NCBI RefSeq assembly: GCF_014192745.1
Contig: NZ_JACHYJ010000009.1
Location: forward strand, 1-64,000
DNA: 64,000 nucleotides
Reading direction: 5' to 3'
Source: Luteimonas sp. RC10
GTDB lineage: Bacteria > Pseudomonadota > Gammaproteobacteria > Xanthomonadales > Xanthomonadaceae
The first letter of the stretch is position 1. Each line of letters starts with the position of its first letter. The notes below the pieces were generated by a model. That model was not told where the DNA came from. It saw only the letters and a program-made list of their open reading frames with translations, and did no database searches. The position numbers were made by a program, and so were the translations under genes. Shown here one piece after another: positions 15,968 through 26,018 of this stretch.

Positions 15968-17077
15968 ATGACCGCTTCCCGACACGCCACGCCCAGCGCA
16001 GACGCCGACGCTACCGGCCGGCTGCGGCTGCGCGGCGATTGGACGCTCGACCATGCGGGCGCGATCGAGCGGGTGCTGCGCGAGACCAATGACGCCACGG
16101 ACATCGATGCGACCGGCGTGGACCGACTCGACTCGGTCGGGGTGCTGCAACTACGGCATTACGCCAACAAACGACAGCTCGATTTTGCTGCATTCGACTT
16201 TCGCCAGGACCATCGCGCGCTGGTCGAGGCGATCGACGAAGTGGCCGACGATCGCCCGCCGCGCAAGCGCGAGTACGGCTTTGCCGCAGCGCTCGGCCGG
16301 CTCGGTTACACGATGCACGGCAACTGGCGCGGGATCATCTCGCTGGTGAGCTTCCTGGGCGAGCTGCTGGTCAAGCTCGTCCGTCTGGTCGCCTCGCCGC
16401 GCAGGCTGCGGCTCACCTCCACCGTCCACCACATGGAGCAGGTCGGGCTGGATGCGGTCCCGCTGGTGGCCTTGCTGTCGTTCATGGTCGGCGCGGTGAT
16501 CGCGTTCCTGGGCGCATCGGTGCTGGCCGATTTCGGCATGACGATCTTCGTCGTCGAACTGGTGTCGATCGCCTTCCTGCGTGAGTTCGGCGTGCTGTTG
16601 ACCGCGATCCTGCTCGCAGGGCGGACCGCGAGCGCGTTCACCGCGCAGATCGGTGCGATGGTCGGCCGTGAGGAGGTCGATGCGATCCGGACCCTGGGGC
16701 TGGACCCGGTCGACCTGCTGGTCATTCCGCGGGTGCTCGCACTGATGGCGATGCTGCCGCTGCTGACTTTCATCGCGATGGTCGCGGGCCTGATCGGCGG
16801 CCTGTCGGTCGGCGCCTTCAGTCTCGACATCCCGCCGCAGGCCTACCTGTCGCGCATGCACGACCAGATGGAACTGCGGCATTTCCTGGTCGGCATGTCC
16901 AAGGCCCCGCTGTTTGCCATCGTCATCGGCCTGATCGGCTGCCTGGAAGGGCTGCAGGTCGAAGGGACCGCCCAGTCGGTCGGCGAGCGCACGACCTCCA
17001 GCGTCGTCCAGTCCATTTCGCTAGTCATCGTGCTCGATGCATTCGCCGCGATCTGGTTCATGCACATGGGGTGGTGA
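15968..17077 (+). CDS. MlaE-family lipid ABC permease with N-terminal STAS domain
   Basis: The product is 369 residues. Residues 15-95 form a STAS-like domain (RLRLRGDWTLDHA, DATGVDRLDSVGVLQL), the part that is a separate protein, MlaB, in E. coli. Residues 120-369 form the MlaE permease with the signatures FLREFGVLLTAILLAGRTAS and VGREEVDAIRTLGLDP. The protein forms the membrane channel of an ABC system that moves phospholipids or other lipids between membranes. It is the first of four adjacent genes: permease, ATPase, MCE protein, lipoprotein. The start ATG at 15968 is taken because the upstream extension is hydrophobic and not conserved in type. Confidence 0.9.
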   Translation: MTASRHATPSADADATGRLRLRGDWTLDHAGAIERVLRETNDATDIDATGVDRLDSVGVLQLRHYANKRQLDFAAFDFRQDHRALVEAIDEVADDRPPRKREYGFAAALGRLGYTMHGNWRGIISLVSFLGELLVKLVRLVASPRRLRLTSTVHHMEQVGLDAVPLVALLSFMVGAVIAFLGASVLADFGMTIFVVELVSIAFLREFGVLLTAILLAGRTASAFTAQIGAMVGREEVDAIRTLGLDPVDLLVIPRVLALMAMLPLLTFIAMVAGLIGGLSVGAFSLDIPPQAYLSRMHDQMELRHFLVGMSKAPLFAIVIGLIGCLEGLQVEGTAQSVGERTTSSVVQSISLVIVLDAFAAIWFMHMGW

Positions 17078-17084
17078 CGACGTG

Positions 17085-17975
17085 ATGGGTGATTCGGCAG
17101 AGCAGGCGCAGACGAGCCCGCCCGACGCGCGGGACGGCGGCGTCGTGCCCGATCGCCCAGCGCAGGCCGCCGATCACGGCAGCGACGACGGCGACATCGC
17201 CATCCGCGTACGCGGGCTGGTCAACCGCTTTGGCGAGCAGGTCGTGCACGAGGACCTCGACCTCGATGTGCGTCGCGGCGAGATCCTGGGCGTGGTCGGC
17301 GGTTCGGGCACCGGCAAGTCGGTGCTGATGCGCGCGATCCTGGGCCTGCGCGCGCCGCAGGCGGGCAGCATCGAGGTCCTGGGCGCCGACGCGCTGTCGC
17401 GCGACCCCGATAGCCGCAGCCATATCGAGCGCCACACCGGCGTGCTGTTCCAGGACGGCGCCTTGTTCTCGTCGTTGACCGTCGGCGAGAACGTGGAGGT
17501 GCCGCTGAAGGAACACCACGGCAGCCTGCCCGACAAGCTGCGCTATGAGCTGGCGCTGCTGAAGGTCAAGCTCGCCGGCCTGCCGGCGGACGCCGTCGGC
17601 AAGCTGCCCTCGCAGCTCTCCGGCGGCATGCGCAAGCGGGCCGGTCTGGCGCGCGCACTGGCACTCGACCCACCACTGCTGTTCCTCGATGAACCCACCG
17701 CGGGCCTGGACCCGATCGGCGCGGCCGCATTCGACCGCCTGATCCGCACCCTGCAAGAAGCGCTGGGCTTGACCGTCTTTCTCATCACACACGACCTCGA
17801 CACCCTCTACGCTATCTGTGACCGGATCGCCGTTCTGGCGGACAAGCGGGTCATCGCAGTCGCGCCGGTCGAGGAGATCGAACGGGTCGACCACCCGTGG
17901 ATCCAGGATTACTTCCACGGCCCCCGCGGCCGCGCCGCACGCGATGCCAGGGCCAACGGGCCGGGAGCCCAGTAG
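17085..17975 (+). CDS. ABC transporter ATPase of the MCE lipid transport system
   Basis: The product is 296 residues. An acidic, unstructured N-terminus of about 45 residues is followed by a complete ABC ATPase: Walker A GGSGTGKSV, Q-loop LFQDGALFSSLTV, signature LSGGMRKRAGLARAL, Walker B LLFLDEPTAGLDP and H-loop ITHD. The FQDGALFSSLTV region is typical for MlaF-type ATPases. It powers the permease encoded seven bases upstream. The start ATG at 17085 is preceded directly by an in-frame GTG, which may be used instead. The long acidic N-terminal extension is longer than in E. coli MlaF. Confidence 0.92.
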   Translation: MGDSAEQAQTSPPDARDGGVVPDRPAQAADHGSDDGDIAIRVRGLVNRFGEQVVHEDLDLDVRRGEILGVVGGSGTGKSVLMRAILGLRAPQAGSIEVLGADALSRDPDSRSHIERHTGVLFQDGALFSSLTVGENVEVPLKEHHGSLPDKLRYELALLKVKLAGLPADAVGKLPSQLSGGMRKRAGLARALALDPPLLFLDEPTAGLDPIGAAAFDRLIRTLQEALGLTVFLITHDLDTLYAICDRIAVLADKRVIAVAPVEEIERVDHPWIQDYFHGPRGRAARDARANGPGAQ

Positions 17976-17981
17976 ACGACC

Positions 17982-18908
17982 ATGGAAACCAGAGCCAACT
18001 ACGTCCTGATCGGTGCGTTCACGCTCGTGGCGACGATCGCCTTGCTCGGCTTCGCGCTGTGGGCCGCCAAGTATTCGTCCGACCGCAGCTGGAACGAGTT
18101 CGACGTCATCTTCCGCGAACCGGTGACCGGCCTGACCGAAGGCAGCAGCGTGCAATACAACGGCATCGCCGTGGGCACGGTCGACAACCTGCAGTTGGCA
18201 CCGGAGGACCCGCGGCAGGTCATCGCGCGCCTGCGGATCCAGGCCAACGCCCCGGTCAAGACCGACACCCGCGCCCGGATGTCGATGACCAGCCTGACCG
18301 GCTCGCCGATCATCCAGCTCACCGGCGGCTCGCCCGAGGCGGCGCTGCTCACGGTGTCCGAGGGCGACGACGTGCCGGTGATCCAGACCGAGGCCTCGGC
18401 GCTGCAGAACATTTCCGACACCGCCAACCGGCTGGTCGAACGGCTCGACCAGGTGCTCAGCGAAGAGAACGTCGCACGCATCTCGCAGACGCTGGCGAAC
18501 ATCGAAGGCATGACCGGCGCCGTCGCCGGCCAGCGCGAGGACCTGGGCGCGATGATCGTCAACGCCCGCCGTGCCAGCGAGCAGCTCGAGCAGACCCTGA
18601 CCACGACCAACCGCGCGATGACCAGCTTCGACCGGGAACTGGTGCAGAAGCTGCCCGACCTCGTCGCCCGCCTCGACAGCACCCTGACCCGGCTCGACTC
18701 TGCGGCCGGCGGCGCCGACACGATCCTCAACGAGAATCGCGCCGCGATCAGCAGCTTCGCCAACGACGGGCTATCGCAGTTGGGGCCGACGCTGGGCGAA
18801 TTGCGCTCGCTGGTCCGCGACCTGCGCCGCATCAGCGACCGTCTCGACGCCAACCCCGCGCGCTACCTGCTCGGCCGCGACGCCCCGAAGGAGTTCGACC
18901 CCGAATGA
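17982..18908 (+). CDS. MlaD-family MCE domain protein
   Basis: The product is a 308-residue periplasm-facing protein held by one N-terminal span (YVLIGAFTLVATIALLGFALW). One MCE domain lies at about residues 38-118 (FREPVTGLTEGSSVQYNGIAVG, TDTRARMSMTSLTGSPIIQL). A long helical C-terminal part of about 170 residues follows, with repeated LDxxLTRLDS-type heptads. MCE proteins form hexameric rings or tubes that guide lipids across the periplasm. The long helical tail suggests a needle-like extension as in tube-forming MCE proteins rather than the short MlaD of E. coli. Its stop overlaps the lipoprotein start (ATGA). Confidence 0.9.
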   Translation: METRANYVLIGAFTLVATIALLGFALWAAKYSSDRSWNEFDVIFREPVTGLTEGSSVQYNGIAVGTVDNLQLAPEDPRQVIARLRIQANAPVKTDTRARMSMTSLTGSPIIQLTGGSPEAALLTVSEGDDVPVIQTEASALQNISDTANRLVERLDQVLSEENVARISQTLANIEGMTGAVAGQREDLGAMIVNARRASEQLEQTLTTTNRAMTSFDRELVQKLPDLVARLDSTLTRLDSAAGGADTILNENRAAISSFANDGLSQLGPTLGELRSLVRDLRRISDRLDANPARYLLGRDAPKEFDPE

Positions 18909-19591
18909 AACTCTCCTCGACCGCGACCCGCGATGTCGCACGCGCATCGGCTGGCCTGGTGCTGGTCGCCCTGCTCGGTGCCTGTTCGTCGCTGCTCGGC
19001 GGCGGTGCCGGCGACCGCGACCGCTCGACGATCTACGCTCCGGATCCGCGCGTACAGACCGTGGCGCAGTGGCCGCATGCCGACTGGCAGCTGACCCTGA
19101 GTCCGCCGACCGCCGCACGCATGATCGACAGCTTCCGCATCGCGGTCCGGCCGACGCCCAGCGAACTGCAGGTCTACCGCAGCGCAAACTGGGCCAAGAC
19201 CCCCACAGATATGCTGCAGGACGTGGTGCTGCGCACGCTCGAAGACTCGGGCCGGATCCCCGCGGTCGCACGCCAGGGCGCGGGCATCACCGCCGACTAC
19301 AAACTGGTCATCGACCTGCGGCGCTTCGAGGCCGACTACGCCGGCAACGCGATGCCATCGGCGACGATCGAAGCCAACGCCAAATTGATCCACAACATCG
19401 ACCAGACCGTGGTCGGCTCGCGCACATTCCTGGCCGCGATCCCCGCCAGCGGCACCGAGGTCGCACAGGTCGTCGACGCCTTCGGCACCGCACTGCAGAG
19501 CATCGGCGGCGAGATGGTCGGCTGGATCCTGACCTCGGGCAATGCCCACGAGGCCAGCCACCACAACGGCAATGTCACCCCACCTCGCTGA
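18905..19591 (+). CDS. ABC-type transport auxiliary lipoprotein
   Basis: The product is 228 residues. A lipoprotein signal is clear: hydrophobic LVLVALLGACSS with the lipobox LLGAC. The mature part fits the ABC_trans_aux (PqiC-like) family: a conserved SFRIAVRPTPSELQVYRSANWAKTP-type stretch placing the protein at the outer membrane, then ITADYKLVIDLRRFE. It probably receives lipid from, or docks, the MCE tube. It is translationally coupled to the MCE gene by a four-base overlap and ends 23 bases before the convergent alkB stop. Confidence 0.88.
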   Translation: MKLSSTATRDVARASAGLVLVALLGACSSLLGGGAGDRDRSTIYAPDPRVQTVAQWPHADWQLTLSPPTAARMIDSFRIAVRPTPSELQVYRSANWAKTPTDMLQDVVLRTLEDSGRIPAVARQGAGITADYKLVIDLRRFEADYAGNAMPSATIEANAKLIHNIDQTVVGSRTFLAAIPASGTEVAQVVDAFGTALQSIGGEMVGWILTSGNAHEASHHNGNVTPPR

Positions 19592-19614
19592 CGTCGCCGA
19601 CCGACGGCCGTCGA

Positions 19615-20220
19615 TCAGCGCAGCACCCGCCGGAACGTGAGGTTGATGCGTGGCCCGACCGGCCGCGCGGTTCTGGGCAAGGCATGCCGATAGCGGGTCT
19701 GCGTCTCGCCCCGCATTACCAGCAGACTGCCGTGCGCCAGATCCAGCGAAAGTCGCGCCGGTGGCTGTCCGGGCGGCACATCGCGCGCCTTGAGCACGAA
19801 GCGCCGGGTCGCCCCCAGGCTCAGCGACGCAATCACCGGCTGCGGCCCGAGTTCGGGCTCGTCGTCGCTGTGCCAGCCCATCGCGTCGCGGCCGTCGCGA
19901 TAGAGATTGGCCAGCACACTGTCGAACGACACCCCGGCAGCCTCCGCCACGCGCGCGCGCATCGCGCCAAGCGCGGCCGGCCACGGCAACGGCTCGAACC
20001 GCGCTCCGGAGTAGCGGTAGCTCGCGCCGGGATCGCCGATCCAGCAGCTCAGCCGCGGCGCATCGACCTGCCGTCCAAAGATCCGCAGGCGATGCGTCGT
20101 CCACGGCAGCCCGGCCTGCAGCGCCGCGAACAGCGCGTCGGCCTCGGTCGCGGGCAGCCAGTGCGGGTCGAAGGTGAGGTCGGCGCCCGGGAGCGCGGGC
20201 GTGCTGCCGGTTGAGCCCAT
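19615..20220 (-). CDS. alkB: AlkB-like alpha-ketoglutarate-dependent dioxygenase
   Basis: The product is 201 residues. The iron ligands are H and D in WHSDDE and the distal H in RYRHALPRT; 2-oxoglutarate contacts are the arginines in RINLTFRRV. The nucleotide-recognition region contains APRLSCWIGDPGASYRYSG. This layout matches AlkB-type enzymes that repair methylated bases by oxidative demethylation; it is closest in type to the ALKBH2/3-like bacterial group rather than E. coli AlkB. The start ATG at 20220 is chosen because upstream sequence belongs to the CoA-transferase region. It probably has its own promoter. Confidence 0.88.
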   Translation of the reverse strand: MGSTGSTPALPGADLTFDPHWLPATEADALFAALQAGLPWTTHRLRIFGRQVDAPRLSCWIGDPGASYRYSGARFEPLPWPAALGAMRARVAEAAGVSFDSVLANLYRDGRDAMGWHSDDEPELGPQPVIASLSLGATRRFVLKARDVPPGQPPARLSLDLAHGSLLVMRGETQTRYRHALPRTARPVGPRINLTFRRVLR

Positions 20221-20242
20221 GTCGCCTCCTCGCCGGCCGGCC

Positions 20243-20875
20243 TCAGGGGCTTGCGAATGCGACGCCGGTCTTGGCCTCGAGCGACTGCGCGTCCACGCCG
20301 TCGGCCATCTCGACCAGCACCAATCCATCGGGCGTGACGTCGAACACCGCCAGGTCGGTGATGATGCGATCGACCACGCCGACGCCGGTCAGCGGCAGCG
20401 TGCATTCGGGCAGGATCTTGTGGCCGCCGTCCTTGGCGACGTGCTCCATCAGCACGACCACGCGCTTGACGCCGGCGACCAGATCCATCGCCCCGCCCAT
20501 GCCCTTGACCATCTTGCCGGGCACCATCCAGTTGGCGAGGTCGCCGCGATCGGTGACCTGCATCGCGCCGAGGATCGCCAAGTCGATGTGACCGCCGCGG
20601 ATCATCGCGAACGAGTCGTGGCTGCCGAAGTAGCTGGCACCCGGGCGCGCGGTCACGGTCTGCTTGCCGGCGTTGATCAGGTCGGCGTCCAGTTCGTCTT
20701 CGGTCGGGAACGGGCCGATGCCCAGCAGTCCGTTCTCGGATTGCAACCAGACGTCGACGCCGTCGGGAATGTGGTTGGCCACCAGCGTCGGCAGGCCAAT
20801 GCCGAGGTTGACGTAGCCACCGTCGGTGAGCTCACGAGCGGCGCGCGCCGCCATCTGATCGCGGGTCCAGGCCAT
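20243..20875 (-). CDS. scoB: 3-oxoacid CoA-transferase subunit B
   Basis: The product is 210 residues. It contains the catalytic glutamate motif [10 protein letters not shown] (about residue 46) and the downstream [14 protein letters not shown] and MGGAMDLV stretches of the beta subunit. With subunit A it moves CoA from succinyl-CoA to acetoacetate (ketone-body and branched-chain use). The start ATG at 20875 comes one base after the subunit A stop and is preceded by a strong GGAGGGG ribosome site. The two genes form a simple operon, the normal bacterial arrangement. Confidence 0.93.
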   Translation of the reverse strand: MAWTRDQMAARAARELTDGGYVNLGIGLPTLVANHIPDGVDVWLQSENGLLGIGPFPTEDELDADLINAGKQTVTARPGASYFGSHDSFAMIRGGHIDLAILGAMQVTDRGDLANWMVPGKMVKGMGGAMDLVAGVKRVVVLMEHVAKDGGHKILPECTLPLTGVGVVDRIITDLAVFDVTPDGLVLVEMADGVDAQSLEAKTGVAFASP

Positions 20876-20876
20876 C

Positions 20877-21611
20877 TCAGTTCCCCTCCTGCCGTACGGT
20901 GCGTTGCTCGATGCGCTTCTCCGGGGTCGCATTGACGACGATGCGGTCGACGTAGATCCCCGGCAGGTGCACCTGATCGGGATCGATGTCGCCGGTCTCG
21001 ACCAGTTCCTCGACCTCGGCCACGCAGACCTTGCCGGCCATCGCACAGGCCGGATTGAAGTTGCGTGCGGTCTTGCGGAACACGAGGTTGCCGGCCTTAT
21101 CGGCCTTCCACGCCTTGACCAGCGCCACGTCGGCAACCAGTGCGGTCTCGAGCACGTAATGGCGGCCGTCGAACTCGCGCGTTTCCTTGCCCTCGGCAAC
21201 GACCGTGCCGTAACCGGTGGCGGTGAAGAACGCCGGAATACCGGCACCGCCGGCACGCAGGCGCTCGGCCAACGTGCCCTGCGGGTTGAACTCCAGCTCC
21301 AGTTCGCCGCCCAGGTACTGGCGCTCGAACTCCTTGTTCTCGCCGACGTAGGAGGAAATCATCTTGCGGATCTGCCGGGTTTCCAACAGTTGCCCCAAGC
21401 CGAAGCCATCGACGCCAGCGTTGTTGGAAATCGCCGTCAGCCCGGTCACGCCCGAGTCACGCAGCGCGGCGATCAGCGCTTCGGGGATACCGCACAGGCC
21501 GAAGCCACCGACCGCGAGGGTCTGGCCGTCAGCGACGACGCCGGCCAGCGCCGACGCCGCATCGGGGTACAGCTTGCCGCGGCGGGCCGCGGCGGAACTC
21601 TGCTCGCTCAT
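20877..21611 (-). CDS. scoA: 3-oxoacid CoA-transferase subunit A
   Basis: The product is 244 residues with the alpha-subunit signature [14 protein letters not shown] near residue 34, then [10 protein letters not shown] and [36 protein letters not shown] marks the conserved core. The pair with scoB makes a succinyl-CoA:3-ketoacid transferase. The 110-base gap to xanA (divergent) should contain both promoters; a TAGAAT at 21686-21691 is a possible -10 for xanA. Confidence 0.93.
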   Translation of the reverse strand: MSEQSSAAARRGKLYPDAASALAGVVADGQTLAVGGFGLCGIPEALIAALRDSGVTGLTAISNNAGVDGFGLGQLLETRQIRKMISSYVGENKEFERQYLGGELELEFNPQGTLAERLRAGGAGIPAFFTATGYGTVVAEGKETREFDGRHYVLETALVADVALVKAWKADKAGNLVFRKTARNFNPACAMAGKVCVAEVEELVETGDIDPDQVHLPGIYVDRIVVNATPEKRIEQRTVRQEGN

Positions 21612-21721
21612 CTCGATCCTCGTGGCGCAACTCGGCGCATTCTAGCCGGCAGCGCGCCTTGCCGCCGGCAGGTCGGCGCGCGGGATAGAATCGGCGCTCC
21701 CCCTTTCCACATGGATGCGCC

Positions 21722-23077
21722 ATGCCCCTGCCCGCTTTCAAGGCCTACGACCTGCGCGGTCGCGTGCCCGACGAACTCAACCCGGCGCTGGCCCGCGACA
21801 TCGGCGTTGCGCTGGCCGCCCAACTCGAGCCGGGGGCGGTGGTACTGGGCCGCGACGTGCGCCTGACCAGCCCAGAGCTGCAGGCCGCGCTGTCGGAAGG
21901 ACTGCGCAGCCAGGGCCGCGAAGTGGTGGATATCGGCGTGGGCGGGACCGAAGAGGTCTACTTCCAGGTCGACCGATTGGGCGCGGCCGGTGGCGTCATG
22001 GTGACCGCCAGCCATAACCCGATGGACTACAACGGTATGAAATTGGTCCGGCAGCAGGCGCGGCCGATCAGTTCCGATACCGGCTTGTTCGCGATCAGCG
22101 ACGCGGTCGAGGCCGGCGAGCTACCGCCACCGGTGGCCGATCCGGGCAGCGAACGCCCCCACACGGACAAATCTGAGTACATCGCGCACCTGCTCGGCTA
22201 CGTCGATACGGCCGCGCTGCGTCCGCTCAAGCTGGTGGTCAACGCCGGCAATGGCGGCGCCGGCGCCATCGTGGACCTGCTCGCCCCGCACCTGCCGTTC
22301 GAGTTCGTGCGCGTCTTTCACGACGCCGACGGGCGCTTTCCCAACGGCATTCCCAATCCGCTGCTGCCCGAGAACCGCCAGGCGACCGCCGATGCGGTGC
22401 GCGCGCACGGCGCGGACTTCGGCATCGCCTGGGACGGTGATTTCGACCGCTGCTTCTTCTTCGACGAGAGCGGCACATTCATCGAGGGCTACTACCTGGT
22501 CGGATTGCTGGCGCAGGCGATCCTGGCCAAGCAGCCGGGCGGCAAGGTCGTGCACGACCCGCGCCTGGTCTGGAACACCGTCGAACAGGTCGAGGCCGCC
22601 GGCGGCGTCCCGGTGCTGTGCAAGAGCGGGCACGCCTTCATCAAGGAAAAAATGCGCGCCGAGGATGCGGTCTACGGTGGCGAGATGAGTGCTCACCATT
22701 ACTTCCGCGAGTTCGCCTATGCCGACTCAGGGATGATTCCGTGGCTGCTGATCGCCGAACTGGTCTCCAAGAGCGGGCGCACGCTCGGTGATCTCGTCGC
22801 CGCGCGCGTGGCGAAGTTCCCCTGCAGCGGCGAGATCAATTTCCGCGTCGCCGATGCCAAGGCCGCTGTCGATCGCGTGATGGCGCACTACGCCGCGCAG
22901 TCGCCGGCGCTCGACCACACCGACGGCATCAGCGCCGACTTCGGCGACTGGCGCTTCAACCTGCGCAGCTCCAATACCGAACCCCTGCTGCGACTCAACG
23001 TCGAGACCCGCGGCGATCGCGCATTGCTCGAGGCGCGGACGCAGGAACTGTCGCAGCTACTGTCCCCAGACGCTTGA
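21722..23077 (+). CDS. xanA: Phosphoglucomutase/phosphomannomutase XanA
   Basis: The product is a 451-residue alpha-D-phosphohexomutase. The phosphoserine loop is [11 protein letters not shown] (about residue 98), the metal site DGDFDR (about residue 239), the sugar-binding loop [10 protein letters not shown] and the phosphate-binding loop RSSNTEP. It interconverts glucose- or mannose-6-phosphate with the 1-phosphates that feed dTDP-rhamnose, UDP-glucose and GDP-mannose for xanthan-like polymers and LPS. It is followed by xanB eight bases later, the gene order known in Xanthomonas. Confidence 0.95.
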   Translation: MPLPAFKAYDLRGRVPDELNPALARDIGVALAAQLEPGAVVLGRDVRLTSPELQAALSEGLRSQGREVVDIGVGGTEEVYFQVDRLGAAGGVMVTASHNPMDYNGMKLVRQQARPISSDTGLFAISDAVEAGELPPPVADPGSERPHTDKSEYIAHLLGYVDTAALRPLKLVVNAGNGGAGAIVDLLAPHLPFEFVRVFHDADGRFPNGIPNPLLPENRQATADAVRAHGADFGIAWDGDFDRCFFFDESGTFIEGYYLVGLLAQAILAKQPGGKVVHDPRLVWNTVEQVEAAGGVPVLCKSGHAFIKEKMRAEDAVYGGEMSAHHYFREFAYADSGMIPWLLIAELVSKSGRTLGDLVAARVAKFPCSGEINFRVADAKAAVDRVMAHYAAQSPALDHTDGISADFGDWRFNLRSSNTEPLLRLNVETRGDRALLEARTQELSQLLSPDA

Positions 23078-23085
23078 GAACCAAG

Positions 23086-24495
23086 ATGACCGCGATCATT
23101 CCGGTACTTCTGTCCGGTGGCTCCGGCACGCGGCTTTGGCCGCTGTCGCGCGAGATGTATCCCAAGCAGTTCCTGCCACTGGTGGGCGAGCACACGATGC
23201 TGCAGGCGACATGGCAACGGGTCGCCCCGCTCGCAGGGGAGCAGAGGCCACTGATTGTCGCCAATGAAGAGCATCGCTTCATCGTCGCCGAACAGCTGCA
23301 GCAAGTCGGGGCCCGTCCGGAAACGATCCTGCTCGAACCCGCAGGCCGGAATACAGCACCCGCTATCGCAGTGGCCGCACTTGAGGCGGCGCACTCCGCG
23401 CCCGATGCAGTGCTGCTGGTGCTGCCATCGGACCATGTGGTCCAAGACCCGGACGCTTTTCTCGCAGCGGTCCGCGCCGCGCTGCCGGCCGCAGCCTCCG
23501 GCAAGCTCGTCACCTTCGGCGTGGTGCCCCATACCCCCGAGACCGGCTACGGTTACATCAAGGCAGGGACGGGTGAGGATGCGGCCCTTCCAGTCGAACG
23601 CTTCATCGAGAAGCCGGACCTGGCAACGGCCCAGCATTACGTGGCCTCGGGGCAGTACTACTGGAACAGCGGCATGTTCCTGTTCCGCGCGGACCGTTAT
23701 CTGGAGGAACTCGGACGGCACGCACCGGCCATTCTGTCGGCGGTCCGCACTGCGTGGGAACGCGCGCGCAAGGATGCGGACTTCACCCGCCTCGATCGCG
23801 ACGCGTTTGCCGCCAGCCCATCCGATTCGATCGATTACGCGGTCATGGAAAAGACCGACGCCGCAGTGGTCATGCCACTCGACGCCGGCTGGAGCGATGT
23901 CGGCTCATGGGCCTCGCTGCGCGAAGTCAGTCCGCAAGACGCGGATGGCAATGCACATCACGGCGATGTCGTGGCGATCGACTGCCGCAATACCTACGCA
24001 CACGGCAACCGGCTGATCGCGATGATCGGCCTGGAAGACACGATCGTTGTCGAAACCGACGACGCGATCCTCGTCGGGCGCAGCGACCGGATCCAGCAGG
24101 TCAAGGACGTCGTCGCCGAGCTCAAGGCGCGCCAGCTGCCGCAGGCCAGCTGGCATCGCAAGGTCTATCGGCCCTGGGGCGCCTACGACTCGATCGACAA
24201 CGGCGCACGCTTCCAGGTCAAGCGCATCACCGTCAAGCCGGGCGCGACACTGAGCCTGCAGATGCACCACCACCGCGCCGAACACTGGATCGTCGTCAGC
24301 GGCACCGCCGAAGTCACGCGCGGCAACGATGTGCTGCTGTTGAGCGAGAACCAGAGCACTTACATCCCGCTCGGCGTGACCCACCGCCTGCGCAACCCGG
24401 GCAAGCTGCCACTGGAGCTGATCGAGGTGCAGTCGGGCAGCTATCTGGGCGAGGACGACATCGTGCGCTTCGAGGACACCTACGGCCGCGCTTGA
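23086..24495 (+). CDS. xanB: Mannose-1-phosphate guanylyltransferase / mannose-6-phosphate isomerase XanB
   Basis: The product is a 469-residue bifunctional enzyme. The N-terminal nucleotidyltransferase (residues 1-280) begins [20 protein letters not shown] and has FIEKPD. The C-terminal cupin isomerase (residues 355-469) has the metal-site region [16 protein letters not shown] and [14 protein letters not shown]. It makes mannose-6-phosphate and then GDP-mannose. The ATG at 23086 is used; a TTG at 23074 overlapping xanA would add four residues. It is followed by a stem-loop before the convergent rmlD. It supplies GDP-mannose for the neighbouring polysaccharide genes. Confidence 0.95.
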   Translation: MTAIIPVLLSGGSGTRLWPLSREMYPKQFLPLVGEHTMLQATWQRVAPLAGEQRPLIVANEEHRFIVAEQLQQVGARPETILLEPAGRNTAPAIAVAALEAAHSAPDAVLLVLPSDHVVQDPDAFLAAVRAALPAAASGKLVTFGVVPHTPETGYGYIKAGTGEDAALPVERFIEKPDLATAQHYVASGQYYWNSGMFLFRADRYLEELGRHAPAILSAVRTAWERARKDADFTRLDRDAFAASPSDSIDYAVMEKTDAAVVMPLDAGWSDVGSWASLREVSPQDADGNAHHGDVVAIDCRNTYAHGNRLIAMIGLEDTIVVETDDAILVGRSDRIQQVKDVVAELKARQLPQASWHRKVYRPWGAYDSIDNGARFQVKRITVKPGATLSLQMHHHRAEHWIVVSGTAEVTRGNDVLLLSENQSTYIPLGVTHRLRNPGKLPLELIEVQSGSYLGEDDIVRFEDTYGRA

Positions 24496-24520
24496 GTCGG
24501 CACCTCATCGCTCAACTTCG

Positions 24521-24546
24521 AGGACGGCGCCTCCGGGCGCCGTCCT
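24521..24546. terminator. Perfect stem-loop between convergent xanB and rmlD
   Basis: AGGACGGCGCC (24521-24531) pairs perfectly with GGCGCCGTCCT (24536-24546) around a TCCG loop. The 11-bp GC-rich stem lies between the xanB and rmlD stop codons. No T-run follows, so it may be a weak bidirectional terminator or an mRNA-stabilising hairpin. Confidence 0.55.
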
Positions 24547-24561
24547 GCATTCGAGGCCCTG

Positions 24562-25464
24562 TCAGCGATCCGCGGCGAGCGTATCGAGGACGCCACCCAG
24601 CGCACGCTTCCAATCGGGCAGCACGACACCGAAGTCGCGCTCCAGCGTGCCGGTATCCAGGCGCGAGTAGGCCGGGCGCTTGGCGGGGGTCGGATAGTCG
24701 GCGGTCGTAATTGGCTCGACCTTTGGCACGTGGTCGATCAGGCCACGTGCGAGCGCACCTTCAAAGATGGCCTCGGCGAAGCCGTGCCAGCTCGTCTCGC
24801 CGTGCGCGGTCAGGTGCCAAGTGCCGCGCCGCTCGCCGCCGTCCTGCAGCAACCGCGCGGTGACGTCGGCGATCAGCGCCGCCGGCGTGGGCGTACCGAC
24901 CTGGTCGGCGACCACGCGCAGCACGTCGCGCTCGGCCCCCACGCGCAGCATCGTGCACAGGAAGTTGTGGCCGTGCGCTGCATAGACCCAGGCTGTGCGC
25001 AGGATCAGGTGCTGCCCGCCAGCGGCTCGGATCGCGTCCTCGCCGGCCAACTTACTGGCCCCGTAGACGCCCAGCGGTGCGGTGGCGTCGTCCGGCCGGT
25101 ACGGGCGCGTGCCTTGGCCGTCGAATACATAGTCGGTCGAGTAGTGCACCAACGGCACGTCGTGTGCGGCGCACCAGCGTGCGATCGCGCCGGGCGTGGT
25201 CGCATTGGCGGCGAACGCGGCCGCAGATTCACTCTCGGCCTTGTCGACGGCGGTGTACGCCGCGGCGTTGATCACCCGATCCGGCCTCACGATATCGAGC
25301 AGCGCCACAACGGCTTCCGCGTCGGCAAAGTCCGCCTGCAGGCATGGCGCGCCATCGGCGAGCGTACCGCTGCGCGTCGTGCCCTGCACCGCCCCGAGTG
25401 GCACGAGCGCACGCAGCAGCTCGCGGCCGACCTGGCCGTTGGCACCGAAGATCAGCGTGGTCAT
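24562..25464 (-). CDS. rmlD: dTDP-4-dehydrorhamnose reductase
   Basis: The product is a 300-residue SDR enzyme that catalyses the last step of dTDP-L-rhamnose synthesis, reducing dTDP-4-dehydrorhamnose with NAD(P)H. The Rossmann motif GANGQVGRELL is at residue 7. The catalytic Y-x3-K is YGASKLAGE (about residues 129-137), and VHYSTDYVFDG is conserved. It is the last gene of rmlBACD; its ATG overlaps the rmlC stop by four bases. Confidence 0.95.
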   Translation of the reverse strand: MTTLIFGANGQVGRELLRALVPLGAVQGTTRSGTLADGAPCLQADFADAEAVVALLDIVRPDRVINAAAYTAVDKAESESAAAFAANATTPGAIARWCAAHDVPLVHYSTDYVFDGQGTRPYRPDDATAPLGVYGASKLAGEDAIRAAGGQHLILRTAWVYAAHGHNFLCTMLRVGAERDVLRVVADQVGTPTPAALIADVTARLLQDGGERRGTWHLTAHGETSWHGFAEAIFEGALARGLIDHVPKVEPITTADYPTPAKRPAYSRLDTGTLERDFGVVLPDWKRALGGVLDTLAADR

Positions 25465-26018
25465 GCGCGCAAGTCCGGCAACCGATCCTCAGGGATATCG
25501 GCCAGCAGTGGCGCATGCGCATCCTTGTCCGACAGCAGAGGCGCCTTGACCGGCCATTCGACGCCGATCTGCGGATCGTCCCAGCGCACGCCTGCGTCGG
25601 CTTCCTTGACGTAGACATCGGTGCACAAATAGCTGAACAGCGCCGTCTCCGACAGCACTGCGAAGCCATGGGCGAAGCCTTCCGGGATCCAGAATTGACG
25701 CTTGTTCTCCGCGCTCAGCAGCACGCCTTCCCACTGGCCGAACGTCGGCGAGCCGCGCCGGATGTCGACCGCCACGTCGAACACTTCGCCCTGGAGCACG
25801 CTGACCAGCTTGCCCTGCGGACGTGGCCACTGGTAATGCAGGCCACGCAGCACGCCCTTCGCGGACGAGGACACGTTGCTCTGCACGAAGCTCGTCGGCA
25901 GGCCATGCTGGCCGAAGCGCGCCGCGTTCCAGGTCTCGAAGAAGAAACCACGAGCATCGCCGAATACGGCAGGCTCAAGCACGACGGCGCCGGGCAGTTT
26001 GGTTTCGATGATCTTCAA
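25461..26018 (-). CDS. rmlC: dTDP-4-dehydrorhamnose 3,5-epimerase
   Basis: The product is a 185-residue cupin epimerase. The catalytic histidine lies in VLRGLHYQ, and the family's FVQSN and IPEGFAHGF stretches are intact. I place the start at TTG 26018 (M-K-I-I-E-T), which overlaps the rmlA stop as TTGA and gives exactly the usual length. The long upstream frame to 26150 lies inside rmlA in another frame. It is coupled to rmlA before it and rmlD after it. Confidence 0.94.
   Translation of the reverse strand: MKIIETKLPGAVVLEPAVFGDARGFFFETWNAARFGQHGLPTSFVQSNVSSSAKGVLRGLHYQWPRPQGKLVSVLQGEVFDVAVDIRRGSPTFGQWEGVLLSAENKRQFWIPEGFAHGFAVLSETALFSYLCTDVYVKEADAGVRWDDPQIGVEWPVKAPLLSDKDAHAPLLADIPEDRLPDLRA

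Noticed and set aside
23074..23085. TTG start of xanB overlapping xanA
   Set aside because: The ATG at 23086 gives the normal start M-T-A-I-I-P; the extra four residues are not expected.
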